Positions 25,600 through 32,563 of a stretch of 64,000 bases of DNA are shown here, in pieces. Under the pieces are notes generated by a model that saw only the letters and a list, made by a program, of their open reading frames with translations, did no database searches and was not told the DNA's origin. Within the stretch, counting starts at the first letter, position 1, and each line of letters begins with the position of its first letter. The stretch lies in contig NZ_JBHTAA010000002.1 in assembly GCF_042663225.1 (NCBI RefSeq), positions 62,001 to 126,000 on the forward strand, written 5' to 3'. The DNA is from Haloferax namakaokahaiae. GTDB taxonomy: Archaea; Halobacteriota; Halobacteria; Halobacteriales; Haloferacaceae. The translations under genes and the position numbers were made by a program.

Positions 25600-25812
25600 A
25601 TGGGTCTTATCGGTGATATCAAAGACGCGCTCCGACAATCCCCGCCGACGTCGGACGCGGGCGAACGTTCGAAAGGAGCGTATTGGTGTCACGACTGTGG
25701 GGAGCGAATCCGTGACGTCGAGAACGAGGGCGATGGCACTCCTCTGTGCCCAGCGTGTGGCGACGAGATGGAGTTCGAACGGTCGCCGGACTCCGCAGGG
25801 TGCGCGTGTTAG
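25600..25812 (+). CDS. Small zinc-ribbon protein
   Basis: The 70-residue product has two Cys pairs, CHDC (residues 30-33) and CPAC (50-53), spaced as in a rubredoxin-like zinc ribbon, plus CAC at the C terminus. The N terminus GLIGDIKDALRQS looks like an amphipathic helix. Haloarchaea encode many such single zinc-ribbon proteins; some affect biofilm or stress traits. No partner is evident: it stands alone before a minus-strand HTH_10 regulator. Function unknown. Confidence 0.8.
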   Translation: MGLIGDIKDALRQSPPTSDAGERSKGAYWCHDCGERIRDVENEGDGTPLCPACGDEMEFERSPDSAGCAC

Positions 25813-25862
25813 CACGGCCTTCGTTCATCGACTGACCTCTCGTTTACGAATCGCTAGCCCCG

Positions 25863-26468
25863 TCAGTCCGAGAGCGCCTTCGAGAGGAGTTTTTGCTGTG
25901 CTTTTCGGACGTGTTCGAGAAACGTGGAGTGGTCGATATCCAACGAGAACGCTATCTCCTCGGCGGTGTGGCGTCGTGGCCATTCGAAGTAGCCCTGTTC
26001 GAGGGCGACCCCGATAACCTCGCGTTGCCGCGGCGTCAGTTCGGACGACGGCGCTTCGAACGCTTTTATCGACCCCAGTGTCGGATGACCGATGCGCTTG
26101 AACTCCAGTATCATCTCGCGTAAATCTTCGCGCCGAAACAGGAGTACGGTGTACACGCGACGTTCGCGTGAGATTTGGCTCTTCCGTCGGATGATGCCGT
26201 GATTCCGGTCGATGGCGTCGTACGCACCACACGACTCTTTCGTGACGAGAAACGTGTCCTCGGTCAGTCGCTCGACGTGGCTAACCTGTGCAGAGTCACG
26301 CATGAACTCGAATATCGGGTCCGTGGCGTTGTCGAATTCGATGACGAACGTGACTTGGTGGTTGTGCAACTCCTCGATTGCTATTTCGAACGACGCGTCG
26401 AACTCCGCTGCGACGTCCGTCAGGATGCAGGGTTTGTGTTGTTGGAGATGAATTTCTGCTTCGAACAT
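25863..26468 (-). CDS. HTH_10 (bacterio-opsin activator type) transcriptional regulator
   Basis: The 201-residue protein ends in the HTH_10 domain: LTPRQREVIGVALEQGYFEW (about residues 143-162) followed by the recognition helix DIDHSTFLEHVRKAQQKLL. The N-terminal 130 residues form the variable sensor part found in small haloarchaeal Bat-like regulators. It probably controls a nearby gene; the MDR oxidoreductase 64 bp upstream on the same strand is one candidate. It reads away from the zinc-ribbon gene's 3' end. Confidence 0.88.
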   Translation of the reverse strand: MFEAEIHLQQHKPCILTDVAAEFDASFEIAIEELHNHQVTFVIEFDNATDPIFEFMRDSAQVSHVERLTEDTFLVTKESCGAYDAIDRNHGIIRRKSQISRERRVYTVLLFRREDLREMILEFKRIGHPTLGSIKAFEAPSSELTPRQREVIGVALEQGYFEWPRRHTAEEIAFSLDIDHSTFLEHVRKAQQKLLSKALSD

Positions 26469-26532
26469 GTCATGTGGTACGTCATCAATACACAGCGTCG
26501 GTATTGAATCTGCGCAGTGAGCGCGTACTGAG

Positions 26533-27546
26533 CTATGTCGTCACGACGACGCTCCCCGTCTTGTGGCCGGTATCGACGTACCGGTGTGCCTCGGCGATAT
26601 CGGCGAGTGCGTACTCGCGGTCGAGCACTGGGCGAAACGCACCCGACTCGACGAGGTCTCGCAGCACGACGAGATGTGCACGTTTCGTGTCCGTCGAGGC
26701 GAGTCCAGTGGCCGCAAAGATGGCCCGCTTCGTTCCGAAGAGGCGAGTCCGCACCATCTGGAGAAGAATCCGTACCGAGAGGACAGTCGTCAGATAGCGA
26801 CCACCGGTAGCGAGCGACTCTCGACACGCATCGTACGAACGTTTTCCGACGGCGTCGAAGATAACGTCGTACCTCGCGTCGGTCGTCGTGAAGTCCGTTT
26901 CTGTGTAGTCGATGACCGTCCCCGCGCCGAGTGACCGGACGAGTTCGACGTTCGCGGTGCTACACACTCCAGTGACTCGTGCGTCGAACGCGCTCGCAAG
27001 TTGTACGGCCGCCGTCCCGACTGCTCCGGACGCGCCGTTGATGAGGATGGAGTCGCCCGCTCGGAGGTCCGCGTGGGCAGTGAGAAACTCCATCGCTGTC
27101 AGCCCCCCGTCACAGACCGCCGCGGCCTCGTCGTACGTGAGGTTCGACGGCATGATGGCGATGGCTCCGTCTTCGGGCAGGCACAGATACTCGGCGTGTG
27201 CGCCACTTCCGGGAGCGGCCGTTCCGAACACGTCGTCGCCGGGTGCGAACCGGGCGACGTTCCTTCCGACTGCTTCGATTTCGCCAGCGAACACGTCGCC
27301 GGGTACCCCGTTCGGCCGCCTGAGACCGTTAAAGAACCGAATAAGGAAGGGAGACCCTTCACGAGCGGCCGAGTCTGGTGGTCCGACTATAGTCGCTCGA
27401 ATCCGTACGAGAACTTCGTCATCGTCGGGTGTCGGCTTCGCTACCGATTCGACCCGAAGGACGTCAGGTGAACCGTACTTCGTCGCTACGACGGCGCGCA
27501 TCTGCGTATCGGTCTGGGCTGACTGTTCTCCTGCGCTGGTTGTCAT
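26533..27546 (-). CDS. NAD(P)-dependent MDR oxidoreductase, quinone oxidoreductase-like
   Basis: The 337-residue protein belongs to the medium-chain dehydrogenase/reductase superfamily. It has the GroES-like N domain (VRIRATIVGPPDSAAREGSP) and a Rossmann domain with INGASGAVGTAAVQLA (about residues 168-183). The zinc-ligand cysteines of alcohol dehydrogenases are missing, so it is of the zinc-free quinone-reductase/enoyl-reductase kind. MRAVVATKYGSPDVL at residue 16 is the usual start of the family, so translation may begin at 27501 instead. Likely role: reduction of reactive alkenals or quinones; unproven. Confidence 0.85.
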   Translation of the reverse strand: MTTSAGEQSAQTDTQMRAVVATKYGSPDVLRVESVAKPTPDDDEVLVRIRATIVGPPDSAAREGSPFLIRFFNGLRRPNGVPGDVFAGEIEAVGRNVARFAPGDDVFGTAAPGSGAHAEYLCLPEDGAIAIMPSNLTYDEAAAVCDGGLTAMEFLTAHADLRAGDSILINGASGAVGTAAVQLASAFDARVTGVCSTANVELVRSLGAGTVIDYTETDFTTTDARYDVIFDAVGKRSYDACRESLATGGRYLTTVLSVRILLQMVRTRLFGTKRAIFAATGLASTDTKRAHLVVLRDLVESGAFRPVLDREYALADIAEAHRYVDTGHKTGSVVVTT

Positions 27547-27636
27547 CGCGGGAGTTGTAGGCGTCGAGAGAGCCTAACTGAGACCTTTTTCGATGCCTCG
27601 CCCAACAGCCACTAACTCGGGTCTTGGCTGAAACTC

Positions 27637-27738
27637 TCAGAACTGCTCCTCGGCGAGGGCAATCGCCTCACTAAGGTCGAGCGGCCCGCGCTCTGCGAGG
27701 AGTTCGAGATACGCGTCGGTCGTCTCTTCGAGAAGCAT
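27637..27738 (-). CDS. Possible 33-residue acidic microprotein
   Basis: A short frame on the minus strand encodes an acidic, helix-forming product (starts MLLEETTDAYLELLAERGPL, ends EEQF). Support comes from its context: a purine-rich GGGGAGTGA lies 5-12 nt upstream of the ATG, an AT-rich TATA-like ATATATAC (about 27764-27771) is placed about 25-35 bp upstream, and the palindrome CACATGTG lies between them. The residue bias is typical of haloarchaeal proteins. No family is recognised, and the call rests on signals rather than homology. Confidence 0.45.
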   Translation of the reverse strand: MLLEETTDAYLELLAERGPLDLSEAIALAEEQF

Positions 27739-27901
27739 GCTGGTCACTCCCCACACATGTGGGGCGTATATATTGGGAATTCGATACCTCTAGGGAACAC
27801 TGAACGTCTCGTTCACGGGGGAAGACGAAAAGTTCCACGCGTATTTCCTGCAGAGAAACGTGAACCCAAATCGCTCGTATCTCTCCCCGGAGGCTACTGA
27901 A

Positions 27902-28780
27902 TCACTCTTCTGTTGGCTCTCGGACAGTCAGTACCGGAACGGGTGAGCTTCGGATGAGTTTCTCCGCGACGCTGCCCAGCATGTACCGGTCCAATCCGGT
28001 GTGACCGTGCGTGCCGAGAACGACGACGTCGATGTCGTTGTCTTCGATGTACGACTGAATTCCGGTGAAAACCGAGATATCGTGGACCGTCGTCTCTGTA
28101 ATCTCTTCGACCCCAACGTCAGTCGCAATCCCACTCGCCTCGCTGACCGCTGACTCTGCTTGCTCTTCGAGTTGGTCGATGAGCATCGGGCCGCGAATAT
28201 CTGCACCGAAGACGGCGAGATTGACGACCGAGAGAACGTGGAGGGTGGCCCTCGTCGATGTCGCCAACTCACAGCCGAATCGAACAGCCTCGTTGGCACA
28301 CGAACTCCCGTCCGTTGGTGTGAGAACCTGTCCGTAAGGGTACCTGAGCGACTCTTGCTCATCCGGTCGAACCGTGAGAACGGGGACTTCCGACCGTCTG
28401 ACCACCCGCTCTGTCGTACTGCCGAGCAGGAGGCGTCGCAACCCGCTTCGACCGTGGGTCGGCATCACGATGATGTCTATCTCGTTGGACGTCGCGTAGT
28501 CGATGATCGCTTCGTATGGCTCACCACTCAGCACTTCGGCCACCGTTTCGATAGCTGACTCTTCTGCTCTCGATTCGGCGTCGGCGACGAATCGTTCCCC
28601 TTCGGTTAGTCGTGTCTCTCTCTCGGTTTCGTCTCCGCTCTCCTCCTCGCTGACTCGGTGTGGAGCGACGTGCAGCAGGTGGAGCACGGCACCGTGGAGG
28701 TCGGCTATTTCGATTGCGTGCTCCAGTACGGCAGTCGCACCGGCACTCCCGTCTGTCGGAAAGAGGATACGGTCCAACAT
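27902..28780 (-). CDS. Tandem universal stress protein (two UspA domains)
   Basis: The 292-residue protein contains two Usp domains. The first (residues 1-145) begins MLDRILFPTDGSAGA and has the ATP-loop pattern PTHGRSGLRRLLLGSTTERV. The second (about 150-292) begins VLTPTDGSSCANEA and has GTHGHTGLDRYMLGSVAEKL. Both keep the G-2X-G-9X-G(S/T) nucleotide-binding spacing, so both halves may bind ATP. These cytoplasmic proteins respond to stress and energy state. The ATG at 28780 is chosen since the Usp fold starts right there; a frame nine codons longer exists. It is divergent from a membrane-anchored protein gene. Confidence 0.9.
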   Translation of the reverse strand: MLDRILFPTDGSAGATAVLEHAIEIADLHGAVLHLLHVAPHRVSEEESGDETERETRLTEGERFVADAESRAEESAIETVAEVLSGEPYEAIIDYATSNEIDIIVMPTHGRSGLRRLLLGSTTERVVRRSEVPVLTVRPDEQESLRYPYGQVLTPTDGSSCANEAVRFGCELATSTRATLHVLSVVNLAVFGADIRGPMLIDQLEEQAESAVSEASGIATDVGVEEITETTVHDISVFTGIQSYIEDNDIDVVVLGTHGHTGLDRYMLGSVAEKLIRSSPVPVLTVREPTEE

Positions 28781-28904
28781 AGTACATACTTGTCGCTGAA
28801 CACACAAAATAGGGGTCCTTGCTTCTCACGCGTTGGGTTCGAAAAGTGGCCTCACGTGATTGTCTCCAGTAGAACTAATTGTCTCCCGAGAGGAATTCGG
28901 GCCG

Positions 28905-29552
28905 ATGCCCTCCCCACCGACAATCGACCGGCCAACAGAGGCACAGGCCGTCGCACAGCGCTATCTCACTCGTGAACGACGAGTGAGTGCACTCGTGGTC
29001 GTGGTCGTCGTGTCGCTCTTTCTCGGAACGTATCTCACGACTTCGTTGCTCCCGTCGCTCGTCGTCGCCGCAACCTTGCTCATCGTCGCGCGAGCGCCGC
29101 TCATTCAGTCGCACGGAACCGTTCGTCTCAGGACAGACCTCGACTCGGAGACTGTCGTCGATTCGTTTACCGGGACCACACCCCCGGTACTCGCATTTCA
29201 GTGGGGAATCGCGGACGAAATCGAACACGGCGACGGAACGGTGACCTATCGAGTCTCGTATCTGTTCGGGCTGCGTTCTGTCGAGGTGGCCGTCCGCACG
29301 GAGACTGAAACCACGCCGGACGGCGAGCGAATCGAGTTGGATATCACGGTCGATGGCCGACCGTGGGCGACGTACACAGTGACGGTTCACGACGACGGTG
29401 ACGAGACTCGTATCGACGTCGAGTACACGTCGAATCGGCGATTCGGATTGCGCCGCCTTCCACAGCAGTTCGTCGCCGACCGATACCGCGACGACGCACT
29501 CACCGCCCAAGGGTACACCGTCGTCGAGCGCGATTCTCACTTCGGTCTCTGA
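28905..29552 (+). CDS. Membrane-anchored haloarchaeal hypothetical protein
   Basis: The 215-residue product has a polar N terminus with RRVSALVVVVVV and two adjacent hydrophobic helices (about residues 30-65), then a soluble beta-rich domain of about 145 residues ending in VVERDSHFGL. The C-terminal part alternates charged strands and resembles an SRPBCC-type domain only loosely. No family is recognised with confidence. ATG 28905 is preferred over an upstream TTG at 28860. It is divergent from the Usp gene and precedes the E1-alpha gene by about 117 bp. Confidence 0.65.
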   Translation: MPSPPTIDRPTEAQAVAQRYLTRERRVSALVVVVVVSLFLGTYLTTSLLPSLVVAATLLIVARAPLIQSHGTVRLRTDLDSETVVDSFTGTTPPVLAFQWGIADEIEHGDGTVTYRVSYLFGLRSVEVAVRTETETTPDGERIELDITVDGRPWATYTVTVHDDGDETRIDVEYTSNRRFGLRRLPQQFVADRYRDDALTAQGYTVVERDSHFGL

Positions 29553-29669
29553 TTGCGTGCAGAGTTTGGGGCTGTAGCGTCTCTCTTCTCGTACTCGTCG
29601 CGTCGTGAGGCCGAAATCCTGCCTGTTGGACGGGTTTCTTAACGGTTGTAGACGAACGACAGTGTATCA

Positions 29670-30785
29670 ATGGCATCGGCTGAGGACCTGCTGTCGCTCG
29701 AATCAGAGGAGATGGTGCAGATTTTGGACGCGAGTGGGAACGTCGTCGAACCGAATCTGCTCCCCGATTTGAGCGACGAGACGTTCGTCTCGATGTTTCG
29801 TGATATGCGGTTCTGTCGCCGATTCGACGAGCGGATGATTAGCCTCCAGCGACAGGGCCGAATCGGGACGTACGCCTCGCTCGCGGGTCAAGAAGGCTCA
29901 CAAATCGGGTCGATGTACGCGCTCTCGGTGGACGACATCGTCTCGTATCAGTACCGCGAACACGGCGCAGTCGTCGCCCGTGGGTTCCCGTGGGAGTACC
30001 TCCTCTACTGGGCAGGCCACGAAGACGGTCACAAAGCACTCGCCGACCGAAACGTCTTCCCGCTCAACATCAGCATCGCCGACCACCTCCCGCACGCCGT
30101 CGGAGTGGCCATGGCGATGGACTACCGAGACGAGTCACGCGTAGCGGTCGCGCACTTCGGCGACGGGGCGACGAGTGAGGGAGATTTCCACGAGGCGATG
30201 AACTTCGCGGGCGTCTTCGACGCTCCGGCGGTGTTCGTCTGTAACAACAACCAGTGGGCGATTTCGACGCCCAGAGAGCGACAAACGGCGAGTCGGACGT
30301 TCGCGCAGAAGGCCGACGCCTACGGGTTCGAAGGAATTCGCGTGGACGGTATGGACCCGCTCGCCATGTACGTCGTAACCGAAGCAGTCCGAGAGAAAGC
30401 GCTCGATTCGGCCGATAGCACCCCGAGACCGACGCTCATCGAGGCGGTCCAGTACCGATACGGTGCGCACACCACCGCAGACGACCCGTCGGTCTACCGC
30501 GACGACGCAGAGGTAGCCGAGTGGCGAGAGAAAGACCCGCTCGACCGGTTCGAGTCGTTCCTGTACGAGACCGGCCGACTCGACGACGAGCGGCGTGACG
30601 CTATCGACGACGAGATAGACGCCGTGCTCGCCGAGGCCGTCGAGCACATGGAGGCGTACGAGAGCGACCCCGAGTCGATGTTCGAGTACGTGCACGCAGA
30701 CCAGACAGCGAACGTTCGCAAACAGCACGAGGCGTTCCAGCAGATTCGGGAAGCGTACGGGGACGAATCGTTCTCCAAAGACTGA
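29670..30785 (+). CDS. Thiamine-diphosphate-dependent 2-oxoacid dehydrogenase E1 alpha subunit (orphan)
   Basis: The 371-residue protein is an E1-alpha of the pyruvate/branched-chain oxoacid dehydrogenase type. The TPP/Mg motif GDGATSEGDFHEAMNFAG (about residues 168-185) and the final NNNQWAIS are present, as is the YRYGAHTTADDPS phosphorylation-loop equivalent. It should decarboxylate a 2-oxoacid together with an E1-beta chain, feeding E2 and E3. No E1-beta, E2 or E3 gene follows it: the next 300 bp are AT-rich and non-coding. The partner must lie elsewhere, or this is a spare paralogue. Confidence 0.9.
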   Translation: MASAEDLLSLESEEMVQILDASGNVVEPNLLPDLSDETFVSMFRDMRFCRRFDERMISLQRQGRIGTYASLAGQEGSQIGSMYALSVDDIVSYQYREHGAVVARGFPWEYLLYWAGHEDGHKALADRNVFPLNISIADHLPHAVGVAMAMDYRDESRVAVAHFGDGATSEGDFHEAMNFAGVFDAPAVFVCNNNQWAISTPRERQTASRTFAQKADAYGFEGIRVDGMDPLAMYVVTEAVREKALDSADSTPRPTLIEAVQYRYGAHTTADDPSVYRDDAEVAEWREKDPLDRFESFLYETGRLDDERRDAIDDEIDAVLAEAVEHMEAYESDPESMFEYVHADQTANVRKQHEAFQQIREAYGDESFSKD

Positions 30786-31092
30786 GTTATCTACTGTCGA
30801 TCCATTCGACCCACGACGATACTCCCGAACACGAGTGTCGATAAGATACGAGGACCTCCCAACTGCTAATGATGTAAAAAATACTTACACTTCAGTTCTC
30901 CTTTCTACTAGTACTGGGGGACGATTAACGTCTCTGATTGTTCTCGTACTCGGTCACAGTGGCATTTTAGATATCAATCGAGAATTTATTCTTCCTGATG
31001 TTTGTCGTCATTCAAATTCTGAGTTAGATATATTTGTACGTAACTGTTTGATATATTGCAATCTCTGGCCATCTCTTTCTGCGACCCGACTC
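30786..31092. other. Low-GC non-coding stretch
   Basis: This 307-bp region is strikingly AT-rich compared with its neighbours. Open frames crossing it lack haloarchaeal acidic bias and conserved features. TATA-like words (AGATATATTTG near 31027, GATATATTGC near 31050) occur but no gene is placed for them. Together with the two following entries it looks like acquired or decaying DNA. Confidence 0.4.
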
Positions 31093-31473
31093 TCAAAATC
31101 GATTCCCTGCGTTTGACATGTCGCGGAACACTTCCCTCAAATTCGTTTCCTCGGCTGACCTATTCGGTTCCGTATTCACGATTTGGTTCACGATTTGCAT
31201 CGCGTCGAACAGCGTTTGGAGGGCCTCGGACCGACTGTTGGTGCGTCCAAGAACTTGGGTCGAGCATATCTCGTGGATTTGCTTTTCGAAGGTGACCTCC
31301 CAACTGGGGCAGCCAGTTCCGTAGGGGTACTCTTCGCTGGTTAAAACGGCACAGAGACGGGCTTCGAACTGCTCGACAGCGTCGTCAACTTTCCGTTTGT
31401 ATGCGATTTCGTTGCTTCCCGATGCCGTTTTTATCCACGGGGACGGTGGCAAGGTTTCATCGAGTGAGTACAT
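31093..31473 (-). CDS. Hypothetical protein in a low-GC patch
   Basis: The 126-residue frame starts MYSLDETLPPSPWIKTASGS and contains a polar helix-rich stretch (KVDDAVEQFEARLCAVLTSE) and EICSTQVLGRTNSRSEALQT. Composition is less acidic and GC lower than surrounding genes, suggesting transfer. I do not recognise a family, and no clear promoter is seen before the ATG at 31473. A longer frame to 31671 exists, but the extra residues look like read-through. It could be a real small gene from a mobile source or the remnant of one. Confidence 0.4.
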   Translation of the reverse strand: MYSLDETLPPSPWIKTASGSNEIAYKRKVDDAVEQFEARLCAVLTSEEYPYGTGCPSWEVTFEKQIHEICSTQVLGRTNSRSEALQTLFDAMQIVNQIVNTEPNRSAEETNLREVFRDMSNAGNRF

Positions 31474-31664
31474 CTGCGGTTCGACTGAGTTACGCCGCCG
31501 AGACGTTTCATCGTCGTCCTTGCGGACGAAGGGAGTGCACACGGTGGCGTTCGTTCCGGTCCTCGCAAAGACTCCAGCGGAGACAGCACAACGAGTCGAT
31601 TTCCCGTCTCCACGCAGTCGCAAGGAGAACCGTGATAGAATCTCTTCGCACAACTGGTAGTGCA

Positions 31665-31907
31665 ATGTCACCCCAGGCCCTCACTGTGGACGACGTGGGA
31701 AAACGCGTCATCAGTGCCAGTGGTACGCCAGTTGGTCACGTCACTGGTACACAGGATGGAACCGTGTACGTCGCCCCCGACCCGAAGATTACCTCGACAC
31801 TCGTCGCTGTCCTCGGGTGGCGTGACGGCATCGACGGTGGTTCGTTCCGCATCGACCCGGACGCGATCCGCTGTGTCACCGACGACGAAGTCTACCTCGA
31901 CGATTGA
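31665..31907 (+). CDS. PRC-barrel domain protein (first of two paralogues)
   Basis: The 80-residue product is a single PRC-barrel: LTVDDVGKRVISASGTPVGH at the start, GTVYVAPDPKITSTL in the middle and DEVYLDD at the end. PRC-barrels are small beta-barrel modules found in the photosynthetic reaction centre H subunit, in RimM and as stand-alone haloarchaeal proteins, probably for protein or RNA contact. A clear paralogue of the same length lies at 38308-38550. No operon partner is visible. ATG 31665 matches the start position of the paralogue. Confidence 0.82.
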   Translation: MSPQALTVDDVGKRVISASGTPVGHVTGTQDGTVYVAPDPKITSTLVAVLGWRDGIDGGSFRIDPDAIRCVTDDEVYLDD

Positions 31908-31990
31908 GTTTCGGGTGACTCGACGACTGCTACCGTTCGATTGTGAACCGAACGGCGTCTTCGGGAGACGACGTCAGCGGGTGAGTCGTT

Positions 31991-32167
31991 TCAGACGGTG
32001 GTCTGCGGGTGGGGGAACTGCGCGAGAAAGTAGTGTGCGAGAAACAGGTTCCCGTCCGGAAAGAGCGCGGCCAGTGCCGCTATGTCAACGAATGCAGCGC
32101 TACCCTTGTCGTCCCAGAGGCACCACGCCGGAAGTGCGAACGAGAGTCCGAATCCGACGTGGCCCAC
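31991..32167 (-). pseudogene. Remnant of a membrane-bound metal-dependent hydrolase (YdjM/DUF457-like)
   Basis: In one minus-strand frame, from GTG 32167 to TGA 31991, the 58 codons read like the N-terminal part of a YdjM/DUF457-type membrane metal hydrolase. It opens GHVGFGLSFALPAWCLW, and continues with a hydrophobic helix and FPDGNLFLAHYF, which parallels the family's LPD-x-DL stretch. The frame stops just where the His-rich site should begin. The rest of the gene is missing, and the frame has a stop immediately upstream. I read it as a truncated relic; similarity is judged by eye only. Confidence 0.4.
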
Positions 32168-32563
32168 ACCGTCTCCTGTACAGAGATGAGCACCTGCTGG
32201 ATATGGTCACTGCTTGGGTCTGCATCGTCGTCCGTCGAGGTGGCCAATTCGATGTCTTAGTTGTCGTGGGTTAATCACTCGATAATGACGCATCTACCGT
32301 TCGAAAGAGCGCTTCTAAACGCACGTGCATTACAACTCTACTTTCGTAATCGAGGGTTCGGCCGCTCAGAACCTCGTGGACTCGGCGTCGCGTCGTCTGT
32401 CTCTTTAATATAGAATAAACCCAGTCAGACTGTGGATGTGTCTATTCGTCAGCGAGAGACTGTTGGGCTGAATCCGTCTCGTCCCATTGACCGAACGAGA
32501 AGAAACTCAGTTCTCGAACACTCTGAGCAAAGATATTTGCGGCCAGGGATGCGTGATAGACCA
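32168..32563. promoter_or_regulatory. Intergenic region upstream of the GAF/HTH_10 regulator
   Basis: This 396-bp region has no clear gene. Two TATA-like sequences point at the regulator: TTTAATATA near 32405, which would start transcription close to GTG 32432, and AAGATATTTG near 32530, which would start close to ATG 32564. The residues coded between these two starts are basic and arginine-rich, unlike the rest of the protein, so the downstream promoter and start are preferred. Confidence 0.45.

Noticed and set aside
30835..31116. 93-residue plus-strand frame in the AT-rich gap
   Set aside because: Composition is unlike haloarchaeal proteins, the start is weak and the frame overlaps a better minus-strand candidate.
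31660..32274. 204-residue plus-strand frame over the PRC-barrel gene and the following gap
   Set aside because: Out of frame with the PRC-barrel gene and arginine-rich; it is a shadow.
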